DNA of 44,769 nt, taken from the NCBI GenBank assembly GCA_904394685.1, contig CAJFNK010000038.1, forward strand, positions 1 through 44,769, written 5' to 3'. Below, in pieces: positions 32,578 through 39,985 of the stretch; positions within the stretch are counted from its first letter, which is position 1, and every line of letters begins with the position of its first letter. The position numbers and the translations under genes were made by a program. The stretch comes from Candidatus Heritagella gallinarum (GTDB taxonomy: Bacteria; Bacillota; Clostridia; Oscillospirales; Acutalibacteraceae). Below the pieces are notes generated by a model. It saw nothing but the letters and a program-made list of their open reading frames with translations, made no database searches and was not told the origin of the DNA.

Positions 32578-33126
32578 TTATTCTTTGCTGGCTCGTCCCA
32601 GTTCAAACGCCTTGCGGTTGGATTCCAGCATCGCAGCTTTGCGGGCCGGGATACACTTTTGAAGGCCAGCGTCCAAATTTTCCTCGGAGCAGAAGGGCAG
32701 CTCTGCATACAGTCGGCCCATCATAATGATATTGGCCAGCCCCTTGAGACCGTTGTCTTCTGCCATACGGGTGGCGGGCAGATAACATACCGTCACGTCG
32801 GTACGCTCTACCTTCTGGTCAATCAGGCTGCTGTCAACCAGCACCAGTCCGCCCGGCTCCACGGAATCAATAAACTTATCCAGTGAAGGCAGGTTCATGA
32901 CAACCAGCACGTTGGGGGTGACAACCAGCGGGGAACCGATGGGCTCTTTGGAGAGGCAGATGCTGCAATTAGCGGTACCGCCACGCATTTCCGGGCCATA
33001 AGAGGGAAGCCACGAAATTTCCATGCCTTCCTGCAGCCCGGCATAGGCCAGCACCTTTCCAGCAAACAGGATTCCCTGGCCGCCGAAGCCGGCCACTACA
33101 ATGTTCAGGTCTTTCTGCAAGCTCAT
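32578..33126 (-). CDS. vorC: 2-oxoacid:ferredoxin oxidoreductase, gamma subunit
   Basis: A 182-residue protein of the POR gamma family: GFGGQGILFAGKVLA near the N-terminus, SYGPEMRGGTANC, and NIIMMGRL. With the alpha, beta and delta subunits encoded upstream it forms a four-subunit enzyme that decarboxylates a 2-oxoacid to acyl-CoA and reduces ferredoxin. Its start overlaps the beta gene by 4 bases. Substrate (branched-chain 2-oxoacid or 2-oxoglutarate) cannot be fixed from the sequence; the gene symbol is provisional. Confidence 0.92.
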   Translation of the reverse strand: MSLQKDLNIVVAGFGGQGILFAGKVLAYAGLQEGMEISWLPSYGPEMRGGTANCSICLSKEPIGSPLVVTPNVLVVMNLPSLDKFIDSVEPGGLVLVDSSLIDQKVERTDVTVCYLPATRMAEDNGLKGLANIIMMGRLYAELPFCSEENLDAGLQKCIPARKAAMLESNRKAFELGRASKE

Positions 33127-33875
33127 ACCGCATCCTCCTTTGTTACATCCTTATAGACTCCCAGAGGATAATAGGGCATCATATTGCTGCGAAGCCATTC
33201 CAAAGCCTCTACCGGAGAAAGTCCCCAGTTGGTGGGGCAGCTGGAAAGGACTTCCACAATGGAGTAGCCTCTGCCTTCAATCTGATTCTGGAACGCCTTT
33301 TTGATAGCCTTTTTGGCCTCGGCAATATGGCGAACGCTGTCAACGGTAACACGCTGCGCCAGCGCCACGCCATCCAGTGTTGCGAGCATCTCGCATACCC
33401 GGATGGGATAACCGGCCGTTTTCACGTCACGTCCATAGGGGGTGGTCTGGGTGACCTGACCCGGCAGAGAGGTGGGAGCCATCTGGCCGCCGGTCATACC
33501 ATAAATGGCGTTATTGACAAAGATTACAGTGATATTTTCACCACGGGTGGCGGCGTGGACAGTTTCAGCAGTACCGATTGCCGCCAGGTCACCGTCGCCC
33601 TGATAGGTAAACACAACATTCTCAGGAATTGCACGCTTGAGGCCGGTAGCCACAGCCGGAGCACGTCCGTGCGGCGCCTGCACCATGTCGCAGCCAAAAT
33701 AATCATAACTCATAACCGAGCAGCCAACAGAAGCCACGCCAACGGTGCGGCCTTCTACGCCCAGCTCGTCAATTGCCTCTGCCACCAACCGGTGGATAAT
33801 TCCATGCGTACAGCCGGGGCAATAGTGCATGGGGACATCTGTAATTGCCTTAGGCTTTTGAAATACGATACCCAT
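33123..33875 (-). CDS. vorA: 2-oxoacid:ferredoxin oxidoreductase, beta (TPP-binding) subunit
   Basis: A 250-residue subunit carrying the thiamine diphosphate site: HYCPGCTHG with cluster-type cysteines near the start, GCSV, HGRAPAVATG, and the TPP/Mg motif GDGDLAAIG followed by NNAIYGMTGGQ. It lies directly after the alpha gene (the adjoining ends share one base) and overlaps the gamma gene by 4 bases. Assignment to Vor or Kor type is by general resemblance only. Confidence 0.94.
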   Translation of the reverse strand: MGIVFQKPKAITDVPMHYCPGCTHGIIHRLVAEAIDELGVEGRTVGVASVGCSVMSYDYFGCDMVQAPHGRAPAVATGLKRAIPENVVFTYQGDGDLAAIGTAETVHAATRGENITVIFVNNAIYGMTGGQMAPTSLPGQVTQTTPYGRDVKTAGYPIRVCEMLATLDGVALAQRVTVDSVRHIAEAKKAIKKAFQNQIEGRGYSIVEVLSSCPTNWGLSPVEALEWLRSNMMPYYPLGVYKDVTKEDAV

Positions 33876-34948
33876 TACCGGTCACCTCCCAGAATTTTTT
33901 GTGCTTCTCCCAGAACTTCGCCGGGAGTGGGGATGATACCACCGGTACGTCCATAGAAATGCACTGGCACTGTGCCATTGACTGCCAGCTTGATATCATC
34001 TACCATCTGACCCATGCTCATTTCCACCGAAAGGAAAGCCTTGGCGGTTTTAGCCGCCTGCTGAATCGCCTTGGTGGGGAACGGCCACAGGGTAATGGGA
34101 CGGATGAGGCCCACTTTCAGCCCCATGTCACGAGCTTTGTTCACAGCGCTGCGGGCAATACGGGAGGAAGCGCCGTATGCCACAATTACCAGCTCGGCAT
34201 CCTCTGTGCGATAGCACTCGGCACGCTGTTCGTTTTCTTCAATGAGGTGATAGCGCTCATAGCGCTCCCGGATTTTTTCTTCCAGCTTCTGGGGCTGCAA
34301 ATACAGGGAGTTGATGATGTGATGCTCCCGCTTGCCCTGATGGCCGCTTGCCGCCCATTCCTTTTCGGGCAAAGGACGGTCTTTCCGGTCAGGCAGAGAA
34401 ACCGGCTCCATCATCTGGCCCAGCATACCGTCAGCCAGAATCATGGCGGGCATACGGTATTTGTCGCCCAAATCAAAGGCGTCAGAAACCAGGTCTACCA
34501 TTTCCTGTACCGTAGAGGGCGCAAATACCAGCAGATGGTAATCTCCGTGTCCGCCGCCCTTGGTGGCCTGCCAGTAATCGGACTGTGCCGGCTGGATACC
34601 GCCCAGTCCGGGGCCGCCACGCTGTACATTGATAATCACAGCAGGCAGGTCGCTGCCTGCAATATAAGAAATCCCCTCTGATTTGAGGCTCACTCCGGGA
34701 GAGGAGGAGGAAGTCATGGCACGCACGCCGGCCGCCGAAGCGCCCAGCACCATATTAATAGCAGCCACCTCAGACTCCGCCTGCAAGTATGTACCGCCTA
34801 CCTTGGGCATCCGTTTTGCCATGTAAGCTGCCAGCTCTGTCTGTGGGGTGATAGGATAACCGAAGAAGTGATGGCATCCGGCCTGAATCGCAGCCTCTGC
34901 CAGGGCCTCGTTGCCCTTCATTAATACCTTTTCGGGCATTTCTTTCAT
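33875..34948 (-). CDS. vorB: 2-oxoacid:ferredoxin oxidoreductase, alpha subunit (VorB type)
   Basis: A 357-residue POR alpha subunit. It shows FFGYPITPQTELAAYMA, the Glu-containing AESEVAAI segment, TSSSSPG, and the C-terminal VEMSMGQMVDDI segment. This architecture is usually labelled 3-methyl-2-oxobutanoate (2-oxoisovalerate) dehydrogenase VorB or 2-oxoglutarate KorA; the two cannot be separated here. It follows the delta-subunit ferredoxin gene by 85 bases. Confidence 0.93.
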   Translation of the reverse strand: MKEMPEKVLMKGNEALAEAAIQAGCHHFFGYPITPQTELAAYMAKRMPKVGGTYLQAESEVAAINMVLGASAAGVRAMTSSSSPGVSLKSEGISYIAGSDLPAVIINVQRGGPGLGGIQPAQSDYWQATKGGGHGDYHLLVFAPSTVQEMVDLVSDAFDLGDKYRMPAMILADGMLGQMMEPVSLPDRKDRPLPEKEWAASGHQGKREHHIINSLYLQPQKLEEKIRERYERYHLIEENEQRAECYRTEDAELVIVAYGASSRIARSAVNKARDMGLKVGLIRPITLWPFPTKAIQQAAKTAKAFLSVEMSMGQMVDDIKLAVNGTVPVHFYGRTGGIIPTPGEVLGEAQKILGGDR

Positions 34949-35033
34949 TCCTTTCTACGTTGAAAAGCCTTTCTAAAATAAAGCCTTTCTAAATACAAGT
35001 TCCCAAATGGTAAAATAGTGCGCTGCTACCGTG

Positions 35034-35240
35034 TTACCGTTCTACGGTGATCGCCATATCAGGACACATCATGGCGCATGCACAGCAGCCCACACACTGG
35101 TCAGGCTCCATCAGACGTGCCGGGTGATAGCCCTTTCGGTTGGTCTTTTCCTTCACAAATCCGATGATTTTTTTGGGACATGCGTTGGCGCAGAGCCCGC
35201 ATCCCTTACAGGTTTCTTCATTTACGATGATTCGTGCCAT
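35034..35240 (-). CDS. vorD: 2-oxoacid:ferredoxin oxidoreductase, delta (2x[4Fe-4S]) subunit
   Basis: A 68-residue ferredoxin with two [4Fe-4S] motifs, CKGCGLCANACP (11-22) and CVGCCACAMMCP (49-60). It is the electron outlet of the complex to soluble ferredoxin. GGAGGTAC lies before the ATG. The 85-base gap to vorB includes a short direct repeat (AAGCCTTTCTAAA, two copies) of unknown meaning. Confidence 0.93.
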   Translation of the reverse strand: MARIIVNEETCKGCGLCANACPKKIIGFVKEKTNRKGYHPARLMEPDQCVGCCACAMMCPDMAITVER

Positions 35241-35309
35241 TTACAGTACCTCCTTCCATCTTTCAGGTTGCTCTCTATCAAATAGCGGTTTCGCCGTTTT
35301 TTATCGTGG

Positions 35310-35975
35310 TTATTCCTCCCAGGGAGAACGGACATAGACTTTTACCGGGCGCAGATTGGCCACCTTCCCCAACAGCTCTCCTGCAACCGACTCCGGCGCT
35401 GTGGTAAAGCACAGCGGCAAGCCCAGCTTTTGAGCCGCTTCTTCTCCATAAGGCAAAGCCTCCAGCACCGCCGCCGCATCGGTTTCCTGCTTGAGGTGAG
35501 AATTATTCACCACACCGGTGGCCTTTAGCCGGGAAGCCAGCTCGATTTCCGCCAACAACTCGGCGGTATCCGATACTTCCGCTGACAAAGGGCGATAGCG
35601 GTTGACTACATAATACATCTCATATTGGCTTTTTTCAATTTCATGGGCAAACTGACCCAAAGCGGTAGCGCCCACATCATCGCCGCCCACATCCAGAATC
35701 ACCAGCCCCTCCTCATCCGGGGCCAGAGCAAAGCCCACAGCCGGAGAGATTGCCGGGATGTCCAGCGTAGAATTGGCATATACAGGCCGGATTAGCCGCA
35801 CGCTATGCGACTGCAACAGCTCTCCGTATTCCGAGGAGCGGAAATAGGGGTTCACCAAATCCAAATCGATCAGGGTTACTTTTTTTCCTTCTTCCGCTGC
35901 GTCGATTGCCAGATTCAGCGAAAGATTGGTTTTCCCGCAGCCATAATGGCCACAAACAATCAGTACCTGTTTCAC
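35310..35975 (-). CDS. P-loop ATPase (MinD/ParA/CobQ-like) of 2-oxoacid oxidoreductase operons
   Basis: A 221-residue SIMIBI-type NTPase. Walker A is GHYGCGKTNLS (about 9-19), followed by KKVTLIDLDLVNPYFRSSEY (switch Asp), ILDVGGDDVGA (Walker B) and VNRYRP. It lacks the signature lysine of the deviant Walker A of MinD. The start is GTG with GGGAGG 8-9 bases upstream. It is the first gene of the vor operon, with a promoter at 36011-36039. A maturation or regulatory role for the oxidoreductase is likely from context but not shown. Confidence 0.85.
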   Translation of the reverse strand: MKQVLIVCGHYGCGKTNLSLNLAIDAAEEGKKVTLIDLDLVNPYFRSSEYGELLQSHSVRLIRPVYANSTLDIPAISPAVGFALAPDEEGLVILDVGGDDVGATALGQFAHEIEKSQYEMYYVVNRYRPLSAEVSDTAELLAEIELASRLKATGVVNNSHLKQETDAAAVLEALPYGEEAAQKLGLPLCFTTAPESVAGELLGKVANLRPVKVYVRSPWEE

Positions 35976-36010
35976 AAATCGTTCCTCCCGGTTTTCAGCC
36001 TGTATGTTAC

Positions 36011-36059
36011 AGTATATCATCTTTTTCCGGTCAGTTCAAGAGTCCGGTTGTCTGACAAC
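36011..36059 (-). promoter_or_regulatory. Promoter and palindromic operator of the vor operon
   Basis: TTGAAC (36039-36034), 17 bases, TATACT (36016-36011) with an extended TG motif. Just upstream of the -35 lies GTTGTCTGACAAC (36047-36059), a perfect 6+1+6 palindrome of the type bound by FadR-subfamily GntR regulators. Confidence 0.75.
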
Positions 36060-36173
36060 ACGAACTTTTACAGATTTTTTGCAATATTGGAAAATATTTT
36101 TCTTTCAAAAAAGAAAATAAAGCCAGAAATTCGCTTCAGACAGCAATGACCAGCAGGACGTTCTTTCCGTTTC

Positions 36174-36202
36174 TTGTATTTTCCAGTCAAAAAAGGTATA
36201 CT
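36174..36202 (+). promoter_or_regulatory. Promoter of the thioesterase gene
   Basis: TTGTAT (36174-36179), 17 bases, TATACT (36197-36202). It lies downstream of an earlier in-frame ATG at 36146 and so excludes that start. Confidence 0.8.
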
Positions 36203-36241
36203 AGTTTTAGATATATAACTTATGAAACGGAGGTAATGATA

Positions 36242-36721
36242 TTGAGGAATTTAGAGCCAAAACGGGTGGAAGATTCCATGGCGGAAGAAATCCAGATGGT
36301 ACTCGCACAACACCTCAACGGCTATGACCGTTTGTTTGGCGGGCAGCTGGTGGCCTGGATTGATATTTTGGCGGGAGTTGTAGCCCGTCGGCATGCCGGG
36401 TGCAATGTGACAACCGCCTGCATTGACAATCTGCGCTTTCGAAAAGCAGCCCACGCCAACGATATTATCGTCATGAAAGGGCGGGTAACGCACACCGGCC
36501 GCACCTCCATGGAGATTCGAGTCGATACTTATGTGGAAGATATCAGCGGCTTGAAAGAGCAGATCAACACCGCCTATCTGGTAATGGTGGCTCTGGACGA
36601 AAATGAGCGCCCCGCACCGGTTCCGCCTCTGTTGCTGGAAAATGAAGAACAAAAGATCCTTTGGGAAGCTGCCGAAAAACGTCAGGAGCTGCGAAAACAG
36701 CGCCGAATTGAACAGTTTTAA
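36242..36721 (+). CDS. Acyl-CoA thioesterase (hotdog fold, YciA/BACH type)
   Basis: A 159-residue single hotdog-domain protein: the HLNGYDRLFGGQLVAWID segment with the catalytic-type Asn/Asp, then RHAGCNVTTACIDNLRF. It hydrolyses acyl-CoA esters; the preferred acyl chain is unknown. The start is TTG at 36242 with GGAGG 8 bases upstream; ATG at 36236 is too near the ribosome site. Its stop overlaps the stop of the convergent cysteine-rich gene by 4 bases. Confidence 0.9.
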   Translation: MRNLEPKRVEDSMAEEIQMVLAQHLNGYDRLFGGQLVAWIDILAGVVARRHAGCNVTTACIDNLRFRKAAHANDIIVMKGRVTHTGRTSMEIRVDTYVEDISGLKEQINTAYLVMVALDENERPAPVPPLLLENEEQKILWEAAEKRQELRKQRRIEQF

Positions 36722-36906
36722 TTTTTGTCTTCAACCGGTTCAAACCATTCACACGCTTTTTGAGCCGGGTCAATGCGTGCGCCTTCTCCAATCCGGTGAT
36801 TCCGGCTGAAAAAGCAGCCTTTTCTCCGGCAAAAACACAGGTTATCACGTCGATACTCTGTTTGCCGGGTATCCCGATAGAACCATTTGCAATCACTGCA
36901 CTGCAT
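36718..36906 (-). CDS. Small cysteine-rich protein, probable metal-binding
   Basis: A 62-residue protein with six cysteines: CSDC (3-6), CFC, one following Cys and one near the C-terminus (CEWFEP). The KWFYRDT and ACEWFEP segments recall small zinc- or iron-sulfur-binding proteins of Clostridia; I recognise no named family. A GGGGG ribosome site lies 8-10 bases before the ATG. It lies between the spo0A terminator and the convergent thioesterase gene, with overlapping stop codons. Confidence 0.6.
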   Translation of the reverse strand: MQCSDCKWFYRDTRQTEYRRDNLCFCRRKGCFFSRNHRIGEGARIDPAQKACEWFEPVEDKN

Positions 36907-36945
36907 ACTGAACACCCCCACGCTTTCAATAATCCCAGTATAACA

Positions 36946-36987
36946 CAAAAACGCCCGCCGTTCATCTATCCCCTGTGAACGGCGGGC
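36946..36987 (-). terminator. Terminator of spo0A
   Basis: GCCCGCCGTTCA (36987-36976) and TGAACGGCGGGC (36964-36953) form a perfect 12-bp stem, followed on the minus strand by GTTTTTGTG. Confidence 0.9.
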
Positions 36988-37000
36988 ATTATTTTACTTT

Positions 37001-37750
37001 TCATCCTGCATTTCTCATTTCCAGCCGCAGCTTATCTGAAATCATAGCAATAAATTCCGAGTTGGTAGGCTTGCCACGGGTATTATGAATCGTGTATCCA
37101 AAATAAGAGTTCAACACATCGACATCGCCTCTGTCCCAGGCCACTTCAATCGCATGGCGAATGGCTCTTTCCACACGGGAACTGGTGGTAGAATACGCTC
37201 TGGCCACACCGGGATACAGCTGTTTGGTAACGGCGTTAATAATACCAGGGTCTTCCACTGCCATACGAATGGAATCCCGTAAGTAATGATATCCTTTAAT
37301 ATGAGCCGGTACACCGATCTGGTGCAGGATCTCAGTGATTTTTACTTCCAGCGGAACTCTGGGGCTGGCATCCTGATGGTTAAGAATCTGGAGCATCCTT
37401 CTGGCGGTTTCAGGAATATCCATGGGCATCAGGGCAAAATAAGAAGCGCCGGCGCTCATCACTTCCCGTTCCAGGACGGAATTGGTATACCCCGACACTA
37501 CCACAAACATCGGACAGTTATCTTCCTTGTCCCTCTGCACGGCGTGCATTACGCCAATGGCATCCATCCTGGGCATGAACAATTCCATCATCACCAGATC
37601 CGGGCTACTGTCTTCGATCGAATCCAACACCGCCATGCCATCCCTGGCTGCCAGAAACGGGGCAGCTCCCAACCGGTTCAACTCCTCTGCCATTTTCAGC
37701 GCCCATTCGTCAGAGTCTCCTGCAATCAGGATTTTTAGTGGTTTATTCAT
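37001..37750 (-). CDS. spo0A: Spo0A, sporulation response regulator with a degenerate receiver domain
   Basis: Master regulator of sporulation entry. The 249-residue protein has the C-terminal Spo0A DNA-binding domain (about 135-249) very well conserved: [31 protein letters not shown] and [18 protein letters not shown]. The N-terminal receiver is intact in fold but not in its phosphorylation site: position 56 is Glu (MMELFMP; Asp in Bacillus), the acidic pair is Gly11-Asp12, the switch Lys is Met108 (ALMPMD), and Ser86 keeps the hydroxyl position. The protein therefore cannot be phosphorylated in the usual way; Glu56 may mimic phosphorylation. GGAGG lies 8 bases before the ATG. It follows spoIVB as in Bacillus. 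Confidence 0.95.
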   Translation of the reverse strand: MNKPLKILIAGDSDEWALKMAEELNRLGAAPFLAARDGMAVLDSIEDSSPDLVMMELFMPRMDAIGVMHAVQRDKEDNCPMFVVVSGYTNSVLEREVMSAGASYFALMPMDIPETARRMLQILNHQDASPRVPLEVKITEILHQIGVPAHIKGYHYLRDSIRMAVEDPGIINAVTKQLYPGVARAYSTTSSRVERAIRHAIEVAWDRGDVDVLNSYFGYTIHNTRGKPTNSEFIAMISDKLRLEMRNAG

Positions 37751-37786
37751 ATGGATAACCTCCAGATTCAAATTTTGTTCATGGTT

Positions 37787-37815
37787 ATATTACCATATTA
37801 TGGTAATAATGGCAA
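37787..37815 (-). promoter_or_regulatory. spo0A promoter with an embedded palindromic operator
   Basis: TTGCCA (37815-37810), 17 bases, TAATAT (37792-37787). The spacer and -10 contain the perfect palindrome ATTACCATATTATGGTAAT (37789-37807), and a further half-site ATTACCAT lies at 37884-37891, 95 bp away. It does not match the 0A box. Confidence 0.65.
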
Positions 37816-37900
37816 TACTAAAACGAATATTTTCTCAAATATTTCCGGTAAAATGGGATTTTTTCCGTTTTTCATAAAGATTCATTACCATTTTTATTGT

Positions 37901-37943
37901 AAAAATCCGCTCCACCTCTGGGAAATTTCAGAAGTAGAGCGGA
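37901..37943 (-). terminator. Terminator of spoIVB
   Basis: A 15-bp stem with two G-U pairs (37943-37929 with 37920-37906) followed on the minus strand by TTTTTAC. It separates spoIVB from spo0A transcription. Confidence 0.85.
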
Positions 37944-37968
37944 AATTTATCAAATAAAGTCTAAAAAA

Positions 37969-39249
37969 TCAACCGGAATTTGCCGCTTTCCACATGGTTT
38001 CTGCAAAGATTCCATACCCTTTTTCTGGATTATTTACCAGAACATGGGTAACAGCCCCCACCAGCTTGCCATTTTGAATAATCGGGCTGCCACTTAATCC
38101 CTGTACGATTCCGCCAGTCTTTTTCAGCAGCTTTTCGTCGGTCACTTTGAGGATAAGATTTTTGGTAATCCGCCCCTCATCATAGTTGACAGATTCGATC
38201 TCGACGTCATAATAAGCCGGACTTTCCCCATCTACGGTTGTCAGGATCTGCGCTTTTCCGGCTCTTACTTCCTGTTTCATGGCAATTGGGAGCGTCTGTT
38301 GAACAGGAGGCTCCTGGCTTAGCGTACCATACACACCGGTTTCGGTGTTGGCACTCATTTCCCCAATTGGAACATCGCTGGAAAAATACCCTTGAAGCTC
38401 GCCCGCAGCGCCACGCTGTCCACGAACTACACCGCTGATGGTTACCGGCAGGATTTCGCCGGTTCCCAAAGGCATCAGTTCATTGGTATCAACATCACAG
38501 ATCCCGTGACCCAGACCGCCAAACCGTTTCGTTTTCGGGTCATAGAAGGTCAGGGTTCCGATTCCGGCGGTACTGTCACGAACCCAGAGTCCACCTTTAT
38601 ACAGGCCGTCTATCTGGCTGAATACAGGGGTAAGACTGGTTGTAAATTCTTTTCCGCCACGCTGAGCGCAAATCGTCACCGGTTTTCCGCCACTGGATTC
38701 AAAGATTTTTGCCAGTTCGTCATTTTCGGTAACTTTTTTGCCGCCGGCCTCATAGATCACGTCGCCAACTTGAATCCCCGCTTCGGAAGCTGGATTGATA
38801 CTTTTCCCGTTGCTGCTGATATCGGCCGTCCCTACCACTACCACGCTGTCGGCTTCCATTTTAATTCCAAACGGAACACCGCACACGGCGCCATAGGGCT
38901 GCTCGGCCTGTTCCACACGAACCTCTTTAACAGGAATCAGACCCAAAAGACGAATTTCAGCTCCGGTACTTTGCCCGGCACCTTGCCCAGCAGCCGAAAC
39001 AGGACTTTCGTCCTGCTTTTTCGCAGAGGAAACCTGATACCATCCGGCGGGAAGTTCCAATCCTGCGTTTTCAGTTACCGTCAGGGAATTTGGCGAGAGC
39101 ATCCAAGCCGCACCGCCTGCTGCCGCAACCAACAAAGAGAAAGCCGCAGCTGTGGCGGCACTCCACTGGAAAACCCGTTGTAAAATCGGCTTTTTCTTTT
39201 TATTACGAATGGATTTTAAATGATTTTGATCGAGTGTTTCATGATCCAT
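37969..39249 (-). CDS. spoIVB: SpoIVB serine peptidase
   Basis: A forespore-secreted S55 peptidase that triggers sigma-K processing in Bacillus-type sporulation. The 426-residue protein has an N-terminal membrane segment (about 29-50), a PDZ domain around SGIQVGDVIYEAGGKKV, and the S55 domain with the catalytic His in GLGHGICD and Ser in QGLSGSPIIQNGKLVGAVTHV. GGAGG lies 8 bases before the ATG. Its presence with Spo0A and the SpoIIQ-like protein argues that the organism retains sporulation genes. Confidence 0.95.
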   Translation of the reverse strand: MDHETLDQNHLKSIRNKKKKPILQRVFQWSAATAAAFSLLVAAAGGAAWMLSPNSLTVTENAGLELPAGWYQVSSAKKQDESPVSAAGQGAGQSTGAEIRLLGLIPVKEVRVEQAEQPYGAVCGVPFGIKMEADSVVVVGTADISSNGKSINPASEAGIQVGDVIYEAGGKKVTENDELAKIFESSGGKPVTICAQRGGKEFTTSLTPVFSQIDGLYKGGLWVRDSTAGIGTLTFYDPKTKRFGGLGHGICDVDTNELMPLGTGEILPVTISGVVRGQRGAAGELQGYFSSDVPIGEMSANTETGVYGTLSQEPPVQQTLPIAMKQEVRAGKAQILTTVDGESPAYYDVEIESVNYDEGRITKNLILKVTDEKLLKKTGGIVQGLSGSPIIQNGKLVGAVTHVLVNNPEKGYGIFAETMWKAANSG

Positions 39250-39317
39250 TGGATTCACCTCCTCTCACTTCTTTACTGTTCCACCGGAAACGCCGAATAT
39301 TTTTCCATTTTTTGAAA

Positions 39318-39414
39318 TAAAAAAGCCGCCATCTTCCTCGAATGGCGGCGGGTTGTTGGTCTGCCGGAGTTGCAGGCTCCGGTCAGTAATGTAAGGCTTC
39401 CCTTTTGGGAGGCA
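39318..39414 (-). ncRNA. Candidate small RNA or spoIVB leader with three hairpins
   Basis: An extended -10 (TGCTATACT, TATACT at 39426-39421) is followed at once by three hairpins: GCCTCCC/GGGAAGC (39413-39396), CCGGAG/CTCCGG (39382-39364) and a terminator stem GCCGCCAT/ATGGCGGC (39349-39325) with a TTTTTT run. The product is about 97 nt without an ORF. It ends about 70 bases before spoIVB, so it is either an independent small RNA or an attenuator of spoIVB. The rest of the 39250-39607 spacer holds the lrgA promoter and nothing else I can name. Confidence 0.55.
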
Positions 39415-39560
39415 ACTGACAGTATAGCAGACGGATTCTAAAAATACCGTCGAAAGCTGCCCGGCTAAGGATTTTTATTTGGGGTTATTTTCTGTCGCTT
39501 GTGCCAAAAATTTGCAAAAGGTGCAGAGAGATTCTGAACGCCATTTTTTCGCCTCGGTGG

Positions 39561-39566
39561 TATAAT
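39561..39566 (+). promoter_or_regulatory. -10 element of lrgAB
   Basis: TGGTATAAT gives an extended -10; no good -35 is seen at 17 bases. The start codon is about 40 bases downstream. Confidence 0.5.
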
Positions 39567-39607
39567 AACATAGAATCAATTTTCCCAATAGAAAGACGTG
39601 AAAAAAA

Positions 39608-39985
39608 ATGAAAATCATCGTACAAATCGGCCTGGTGTTGGGCGTGTGCCTTCTGGGAGAAGGAATCGCTCTGCTTCTCCCCATCCCCTTTCCCGGAAGC
39701 GTTATCGCCATGGTTCTGCTGTTTCTGCTGCTTCTCTCCGGGCTTCTTCGCCCCCACCACATTCGGGAAAAATCCAATTTTCTGCTGCAAAATATGGCAT
39801 TCTTCTTTATTCCCGCCGGGGTTGGGATTATGGAGCATGCCCAAGCTCTCCTGCCTTTTTTATTGCCGCTGCTGCTCATCTGCCTGATTACCACCATCCT
39901 CACATTTGCCGCTTCTGGCCTCACGGTACGGCTGGTGATCTATTTGCAGGAAAAACACAGTCAATCAAAAAAGGAGGAAGTTTAA
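39608..39985 (+). CDS. lrgA: CidA/LrgA family holin-like protein
   Basis: A 125-residue membrane protein with four hydrophobic segments and the family motif IPFPGSVIAMVLLFLLL (about 26-42). LrgA/CidA proteins resemble phage holins and, with LrgB, affect murein hydrolase activity or export of small acids such as pyruvate. The ribosome site is weak (GAAAGACG). The stop codon abuts the ATG of lrgB. Confidence 0.9.
   Translation: MKIIVQIGLVLGVCLLGEGIALLLPIPFPGSVIAMVLLFLLLLSGLLRPHHIREKSNFLLQNMAFFFIPAGVGIMEHAQALLPFLLPLLLICLITTILTFAASGLTVRLVIYLQEKHSQSKKEEV

Noticed and set aside
36146-36241. Longer N-terminus of the thioesterase from ATG 36146
   Set aside because: The promoter -10 (36197-36202) lies downstream of that ATG, and the ribosome site fits the TTG at 36242.
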